Assembly (NCBI RefSeq): GCF_900091845.1
Contig: NZ_FMCI01000400.1
Span: forward strand, 1-49,018
Direction: 5' to 3'
Length of the DNA: 49,018 nucleotides
DNA from: Streptomyces sp. SolWspMP-5a-2
GTDB lineage: Bacteria > Actinomycetota > Actinomycetes > Streptomycetales > Streptomycetaceae
Shown piece after piece: positions 44,663 to 49,018 of this stretch (positions are counted from its first letter, which is position 1; the number at the start of each line of letters is the position of its first letter). Position numbers and translations under genes: made by a program. The notes beneath the pieces were generated by a model. It searched no databases, was not told where the DNA came from, and saw nothing but the letters and a program-made list of their open reading frames with translations.

Positions 44663-46951
44663 ATGCGTCATGACACGGTGGTCGACGCCATCGGCAACAC
44701 CCCGGTCGTCCGCCTGCGCGTGGCGGCCGCGGAGGGCGTCGAGGTCTACGCCAAGCTGGAGTTGCTGAACCCCTACGCCATGAAGGACCGCGTCGCCCGC
44801 CGGGTGATCCTGGAGGCCCGGCGCAGCGGCGCGCTGCGGGACGGCGCGCCGATCGTCGAGAGCTCCTCGGGGACCATGGCCCTCGGGGTCGCCCTGGTGG
44901 GCACCTACCTCGGGCACCCGGTGCACATCGTCACCGATCCCCGGATCGATCCCGTCACCCTCGCCAAACTGGAGGCGATGGGCTGCGAGGTGCACGTGGT
45001 GGAGGCGATGACCGCCCAGGGGTGGCAGAGCGCCCGCCTGGAACGGCTGGCCGACCTGATGCGCGACCTGCCCGGCGCCTGGTGGCCGCAGCAGTACAGC
45101 AACCCCGACAACCCCGCCGCCTACCGCACCCTCGCGGCGGAACTCCTGGACGACCTGGGCACCGTGGACGTCCTGGTCGGCTCGGTCGGCAGCGGCGGCT
45201 CGCTCTGCGGTACCTCCGCCGCGCTCCTGGAGAGCGCACCCGATCTGAAGGTGGTCGGCGTCGACTGCGTCGGCAGCGTCCTGTTCGGGCAGCCCGACAT
45301 CGCCGGCCGCAAGCAGAGCGGACTCGGCAACAGCCTGCACCCGGAGAACATCGACCACCGGCTCCTCGACGAGGTCCACTGGCTCTCCGACGACGAGGCG
45401 TTCGAGGCGACCAGGAGCCTCGCCCGGGATCAGAAGATCTTCGCCGGGAACACCTCCGGCTCGGTCTACCGCGTCCTCACCCACCTCGCCGCGCACGCCG
45501 CCCCCGGGACCCGGATCGTGGGCATCATGCCGGACCGCGGGGACCGTTACACCGACACCGTCTACCGCCACGAGACCTCCGGACCGGTCGCCACCGCACC
45601 GGTCGAGGTGCCCCTCGGGACGACGGTCGGCTCCTGGTCCTACGCCTCGATGCCGCGCCGGGACCGGCCCGTCCTCGCCTTCGTGGAGTCCAACACCACC
45701 GGCACCGGCATGCTCGCCCTGCGCACCGCGACCCGGCTGGGGTTCGCGCCGGTCCTGCTCACCAAGGACCCCGCGCGCTACCAGGGCCTGGACGCCACCC
45801 GGTGCGAGGCCGTCACCTGCGACACCGAGGACGACGCCGCCGTCCGCGCCGCCGTCGCCGCGGCCGCCGCCGGGCGCACCGTCGCCGGTGTCACCACGAC
45901 CAGCGACTTCTATCTGGCGCACACCGCGCGTCTGGCGCGGGCCCTCGGACTGCCCGGCCACGCCCAGGAGACGGCCGCTGCCTGCCGCGACAAGTCCCTG
46001 ACCCGCCAGGCGCTGGGCGACGCGGGCGTGCGGCAGCCGCTCCACGCCGTGGTCGGCGACCGGAGCGGGGCGGCCGCGGCCGTCGCCTCCGTCGGCCTGC
46101 CCTGCGTGGTCAAACCGGCCGACGGCTCCGGTTCGCAGGACGTGCGCTGGTGCGGCGACGAGGCCACCGCCCTCGCACAGGTCGCGCTGATCCTCGCCGC
46201 GACCGAGAACACGCGCGGCCAGGCACGCGCCGGGAAGGCGCTCGTCGAGGAGTACGTCGAGGGACCCGAGTACAGCGTGGAGATGTTCTGCGCCGACGGT
46301 GAGGCCGTGTGCGTCGGCGTCACCCAGCGCACCACGACCCGACTGCCGTACTTCGTCGAGACCGGCCACCTCTTCCCGGCCGCGCTCTCCTCCGCGGCGC
46401 GGGCCGAACTCGCCGAGACGGCACGGCATGCCCTCAAGGCGATCGGCTTCGAACGGGGCCCCGCCCACGTCGAGGCACGGCTGACCGAGGCGGGAGCCGT
46501 CGTCATGGAGATCAACGGACGCCTCGCCGGCGGGATGATCCCGGAACTCGTCCGTGCCGCCACCGGCATCGACCTGCTGGACCAGCAGGTGCGCGCCGCG
46601 ACCGGCCGCCCCCTCAGGCTCGTCGCGGACCGGGCCCGCCACGCCGGACTGCGCTTCCTGACCGCGCCCCGGCACGGACGGCTGATCGGCGTGACGGGCA
46701 CGGCCGAGGCCGCCCGCGTCCCCGGCGTCGAGTCCGTCGTCACCACGGGCACCCCCGGCCGCCTGGTCCGACCCCCGCGGGACGCCTACGACCGCCTCGG
46801 CCACGTCATCGCCGTCGCGGCCACCCCGCAGGAGGTCGACGCCGCGCTGGACCGCGCCATGGAACTGCTCCACGTCGAGACGGCCCCCACGGCGTCCAAC
46901 GGTGACGAGGCGGAGGGGGAGCCGGGGGTCCCGGCACGACCGGTTCACTGA
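44663..46951 (+). CDS. Fusion of cysteine-synthase-like PLP enzyme and ATP-grasp ligase
   Basis: 762 residues. Residues ~1-310 are a fold-type II PLP domain of the cysteine synthase/SbnA group: NPYAMKDR with the PLP Lys, ESSSGTMALG, and the phosphate loop GSVGSGGSLCG. Residues ~335-745 are an ATP-grasp domain with nucleotide-binding CVVKPADGSGSQDV, EEYVEGPEYSVEMF and the metal motif MEINGRLAGG. The PLP half fits beta-replacement on O-phosphothreonine with Asp as nucleophile, the step between the kinase and the lyase encoded at 39565-41981. The ATP-grasp half resembles carboxylate-amine ligases and has no obvious task in that scheme. The gene lies 137 bp after mbtH, probably in the same transcript. 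Confidence 0.9.
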   Translation: MRHDTVVDAIGNTPVVRLRVAAAEGVEVYAKLELLNPYAMKDRVARRVILEARRSGALRDGAPIVESSSGTMALGVALVGTYLGHPVHIVTDPRIDPVTLAKLEAMGCEVHVVEAMTAQGWQSARLERLADLMRDLPGAWWPQQYSNPDNPAAYRTLAAELLDDLGTVDVLVGSVGSGGSLCGTSAALLESAPDLKVVGVDCVGSVLFGQPDIAGRKQSGLGNSLHPENIDHRLLDEVHWLSDDEAFEATRSLARDQKIFAGNTSGSVYRVLTHLAAHAAPGTRIVGIMPDRGDRYTDTVYRHETSGPVATAPVEVPLGTTVGSWSYASMPRRDRPVLAFVESNTTGTGMLALRTATRLGFAPVLLTKDPARYQGLDATRCEAVTCDTEDDAAVRAAVAAAAAGRTVAGVTTTSDFYLAHTARLARALGLPGHAQETAAACRDKSLTRQALGDAGVRQPLHAVVGDRSGAAAAVASVGLPCVVKPADGSGSQDVRWCGDEATALAQVALILAATENTRGQARAGKALVEEYVEGPEYSVEMFCADGEAVCVGVTQRTTTRLPYFVETGHLFPAALSSAARAELAETARHALKAIGFERGPAHVEARLTEAGAVVMEINGRLAGGMIPELVRAATGIDLLDQQVRAATGRPLRLVADRARHAGLRFLTAPRHGRLIGVTGTAEAARVPGVESVVTTGTPGRLVRPPRDAYDRLGHVIAVAATPQEVDAALDRAMELLHVETAPTASNGDEAEGEPGVPARPVH

Positions 46952-46980
46952 ACCACGGACATCCCGCACGCGGCCCGGCA

Positions 46981-47029
46981 CCCCGGCGCGCGGTGGTGGA
47001 TGCCGGGCGGGAGCGGGAGCGCGCCGGGG
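46981..47029. terminator. Possible terminator between convergent genes
   Basis: An 11-bp stem (CCCCGGCGCGC at 46981-46991 with 47019-47029) and a 27-nt loop in the 184-bp gap between the last cluster gene and the convergent dehydrogenase-like gene. The long loop makes it less certain. Confidence 0.4.
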
Positions 47030-47135
47030 GAGGGGCACCGGGTCGATGAGCAGCTGAAGGGCCAACGCGCCGCGCTCGCTGAGGAGGAGCAGGCCGACGC
47101 CGATCAGGCAGGAGGGTCTGGTTGTACCGGCCGGC

Positions 47136-48224
47136 TCAGCTGCGCGGGACGGCGTCGTCGACGAAGTCGGCTCCGGCGGCGACGGCGATCTCGGGGCCGA
47201 GGGCCGCGGCCGGGGTGTGGGCGCCGGGGCGTCCCTTGCCCGCACGGAGCTGGAGAGCCGTCTGCGCGGCCACGGCGGAGGTGAAGTCCATGGCGTCGCC
47301 GGTCCGCAGCCACCCCTCGCGGACGGTGCCGTCGGGCCAGGTGACGACGGCGTGGCCCCAGGTGTGGGGGCGCGGACGCGGGGCGGTCCTGGCCCTGATC
47401 CTGGACATCCGGCCGATCGCGAAGGTCCGTACGGCCCGGACCCGCAGGATCGCCGACAGCAGCGGCAGGACGGCGCGCACGGCGGGCGACTCGGGGACGA
47501 GACCGGACGTCGCCGACACGGAGCGCGCCCCGCTCACCCGGTGCGCTGCGACGAGTTCACCGGAGGGAACAGCGACCGCGGACACGCGTGCGCCGTCGGG
47601 CAGGGTCAGGCGGTGGACCTCCCCGCCGAGGCGGGTCCTGACCAACCGGCCGTCCTCGTAACGCCGTCCGCCCATCGCGAAGCCGTCCACGATGCTGGTG
47701 GCGAGGGCGACGCCGAGCACTCCTTCCTCGACGGCGACCGAAGCGAACGCGTCGACCCGGACCCGGCTCGGGACGGGACGGTTCGCGCACAGCCGCGCCA
47801 CGATCGCCTCGGTTCCGGCGACGCCGAACCCCGCGCCGGTCACCAGGGTGCTCCCCGCCGCGACGGCCTCGTCGTGCAGGGCGAAGAGACGGTGGAAGGC
47901 GGTCGGATCGTTGGCCTGGTCGAGGTAGTGGCCGCCGGGCAGGCAGGCGCGCGCGAGCGGGACGGCGCCGGCGGCGTAGTCGCCGATGGTGTTGACGACC
48001 ACGGCGGGCCGCTGCCGGGTGATCTCCGCCGCCATGGCGTCCGCCCCCGCCGCGACGACGATCCTCGCGTCGCCGTGGAGCCCGAGGTCGGCTGCGGTCC
48101 CGCGCAGTCGAGGGGCGTCGCGCCCGACCAGCACGGGGACGGCACCGGCCGCCACGAGCTGCGCCGCCACGGCCCGGCCCACCCGGCCGGTGGCCCCCAG
48201 AACCCAGATCTCGCCCTGTGTCAT
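47136..48224 (-). CDS. Saccharopine-dehydrogenase-like NAD(P)-binding protein
   Basis: A 362-residue protein with an N-terminal Rossmann loop VLGATGRVGRAVAAQL and the segments VVNTIGDYA, GHYLDQAND and VTGAGFGVAGTEAIVARL, typical of the saccharopine dehydrogenase/trans-enoyl reductase-like family of actinomycetes. The substrate is unknown. It is divergent from a TetR gene, with operator-like palindromes between them, so it is probably controlled by that repressor. It carries none of the cluster operator copies and is likely outside the biosynthetic cluster. Confidence 0.8.
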   Translation of the reverse strand: MTQGEIWVLGATGRVGRAVAAQLVAAGAVPVLVGRDAPRLRGTAADLGLHGDARIVVAAGADAMAAEITRQRPAVVVNTIGDYAAGAVPLARACLPGGHYLDQANDPTAFHRLFALHDEAVAAGSTLVTGAGFGVAGTEAIVARLCANRPVPSRVRVDAFASVAVEEGVLGVALATSIVDGFAMGGRRYEDGRLVRTRLGGEVHRLTLPDGARVSAVAVPSGELVAAHRVSGARSVSATSGLVPESPAVRAVLPLLSAILRVRAVRTFAIGRMSRIRARTAPRPRPHTWGHAVVTWPDGTVREGWLRTGDAMDFTSAVAAQTALQLRAGKGRPGAHTPAAALGPEIAVAAGADFVDDAVPRS

Positions 48225-48242
48225 ACGTCGTCCACCCCATGT

Positions 48243-48294
48243 GATGTCTCACTGTGTCATCACCAGGCTAGCACCGATGTCACACTGAGACATC
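48243..48294. promoter_or_regulatory. Paired palindromes, probable TetR operator
   Basis: Two 19-nt elements, 48243-48261 and 48276-48294, share GATGTC(T/A)CACTG and end in CATC. They are near-inverted copies of each other and each is itself an imperfect palindrome. They fill the 90-bp gap between the divergent dehydrogenase-like and TetR genes. Confidence 0.65.
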
Positions 48295-48314
48295 CCCATG
48301 GGTAGGATGCGGGC

Positions 48315-48878
48315 ATGGCACGTTGGGACGCTGGAGCTGCGGAACGCCTGCGCGAGGCGGCACTCGACCTGTTCGGCGAGCACGGCTACGACGCCGTGAC
48401 GGTGACCCAGATCGCGGAGCGGGCGGGGCTGACCCGGCGGACCTTCCACCGGCACTTCCCGGACAAGCGGGAGATCCTCTTCGCGGGCTCCGAGCGGCTG
48501 CCGCCCGCCGTGGCCGAGGCGGTGCTCGCCGCGGATCCCGGACTGCCGCCGCTGCGCGCGGCGCTGTCGGCCCTCCGCGAGGTCGGCACGGAGATCAGCG
48601 CGACGGTCACCGACGCCGGGCGGCGCAGAGCGATCGTCCGGTCCAGTCCGGAGCTGCTGGAGCGCGAGCGCAGCAAGTCGGCCGATGTCACCGCCGCGCT
48701 GCGACACGCCCTGGAACAGCGCGGAGCCACGCCTGCCGAGGCGCACCTCGCCGCACGCGTGGCCGCGATCGTCTCCGAGGAGGCGTTCGGCCGCTGGGCC
48801 ACTGCCGAGGGGCCCTTCGGAGAGTGCTTCGACGGCGCCGAGGAGGCGCTCCGCGCCGTGCTGGCCGAGGCCACCTGA
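48315..48878 (+). CDS. TetR-family transcriptional regulator
   Basis: A 187-residue regulator with an N-terminal helix-turn-helix (residues ~12-58: ALDLFGEHGYDAVTVTQIAERAGLTRRTFHRHFPDK). The C-terminal ligand domain is TetR-like but carries no diagnostic motif. It sits 20 bp after the second palindrome and opposite the dehydrogenase-like gene, so it is probably an autorepressor that also controls that gene. The ligand is unknown. The remaining 140 bp of the window show no feature. Confidence 0.9.
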   Translation: MARWDAGAAERLREAALDLFGEHGYDAVTVTQIAERAGLTRRTFHRHFPDKREILFAGSERLPPAVAEAVLAADPGLPPLRAALSALREVGTEISATVTDAGRRRAIVRSSPELLERERSKSADVTAALRHALEQRGATPAEAHLAARVAAIVSEEAFGRWATAEGPFGECFDGAEEALRAVLAEAT

Positions 48879-49018
48879 GCCCGCCAGCAGACCAGCCCGA
48901 CCGAGGCGGCCCGCACGGCGGGGGCCTGGGCCGGGAGCGTAGTCCTCGACAGGGCACCGAGCCGGTCGGCGGCACTCGGGGCCGGGGTGCCGTCCGGTGC
49001 GCGGTGAAGGGGGCACCG

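Noticed and set aside
44663..45650. Primary-metabolism cysteine synthase
   Set aside because: It is fused to an ATP-grasp domain and placed after mbtH under a cluster operator; a housekeeping CysK would not be built this way.

Overview
The window is very GC-rich and has the codon bias, GTG starts and overlapping operons of a Streptomyces or close actinomycete. Almost all of it is the right-hand part of one modular PKS/NRPS gene cluster with its tailoring and precursor genes. The window opens inside a PKS gene, so the cluster continues to the left. It appears to end near 46951. The last two genes, a dehydrogenase-like gene and a divergent TetR gene, look like flanking genes.

Layout: 1-5208 is the end of a type I PKS (ACP, then KS-AT-KR-ACP with a KR that looks dead). 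5297-6346 (-) is an O-methyltransferase-fold enzyme that lacks the usual catalytic His. 6680-25387 is a six-module NRPS ending in a thioesterase. Two compensating single-base indels interrupt its first adenylation domain, and its third module has lost almost all of its adenylation domain. 25433-28743 holds a P450, a PAPS sulfotransferase and a TauD-type dioxygenase. 28915-33465 is a tight operon for 3,5-dihydroxyphenylglycine (Dpg): dpgA, dpgB, dpgC and an aminotransferase. 33548-39574 holds an amidinotransferase, a free A-T-TauD protein and a free C-T protein. 39565-41981 holds an argininosuccinate-lyase homologue and a PduX-like threonine kinase. 42070-42432 is a SnoaL-like protein, 42580-44022 (-) a flavin halogenase, 44319-44525 an MbtH protein, and 44663-46951 a cysteine-synthase-like PLP domain fused to ATP-grasp.

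How it fits together: the kinase, PLP enzyme and lyase are the gene set expected for 2,3-diaminobutyrate (DABA). DpgABC plus aminotransferase make Dpg, and the halogenase and the methyltransferase could make a chlorinated, C-methylated Dpg. A polyketide joined to a cyclic peptide that carries DABA and 4-chloro-6-methyl-5,7-dihydroxyphenylglycine is, from memory of the literature, the totopotensamide scaffold, for which a sulfonated congener is also known. I therefore read this as a totopotensamide or close-relative cluster. I cannot account for the amidinotransferase, the free A-T-TauD and C-T proteins or the ATP-grasp domain from that scaffold as I remember it.

Regulation: a motif CGTAAC(T/G)G(T/C)GG, extended to a conserved 21-nt element in three copies, lies about 85-125 bp upstream of the first gene of six transcription units and always points towards that gene. 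It is probably the binding site of a cluster regulator encoded outside the window. I see no transporter, resistance gene, cluster regulator, tRNA, rRNA, CRISPR array or insertion sequence here.
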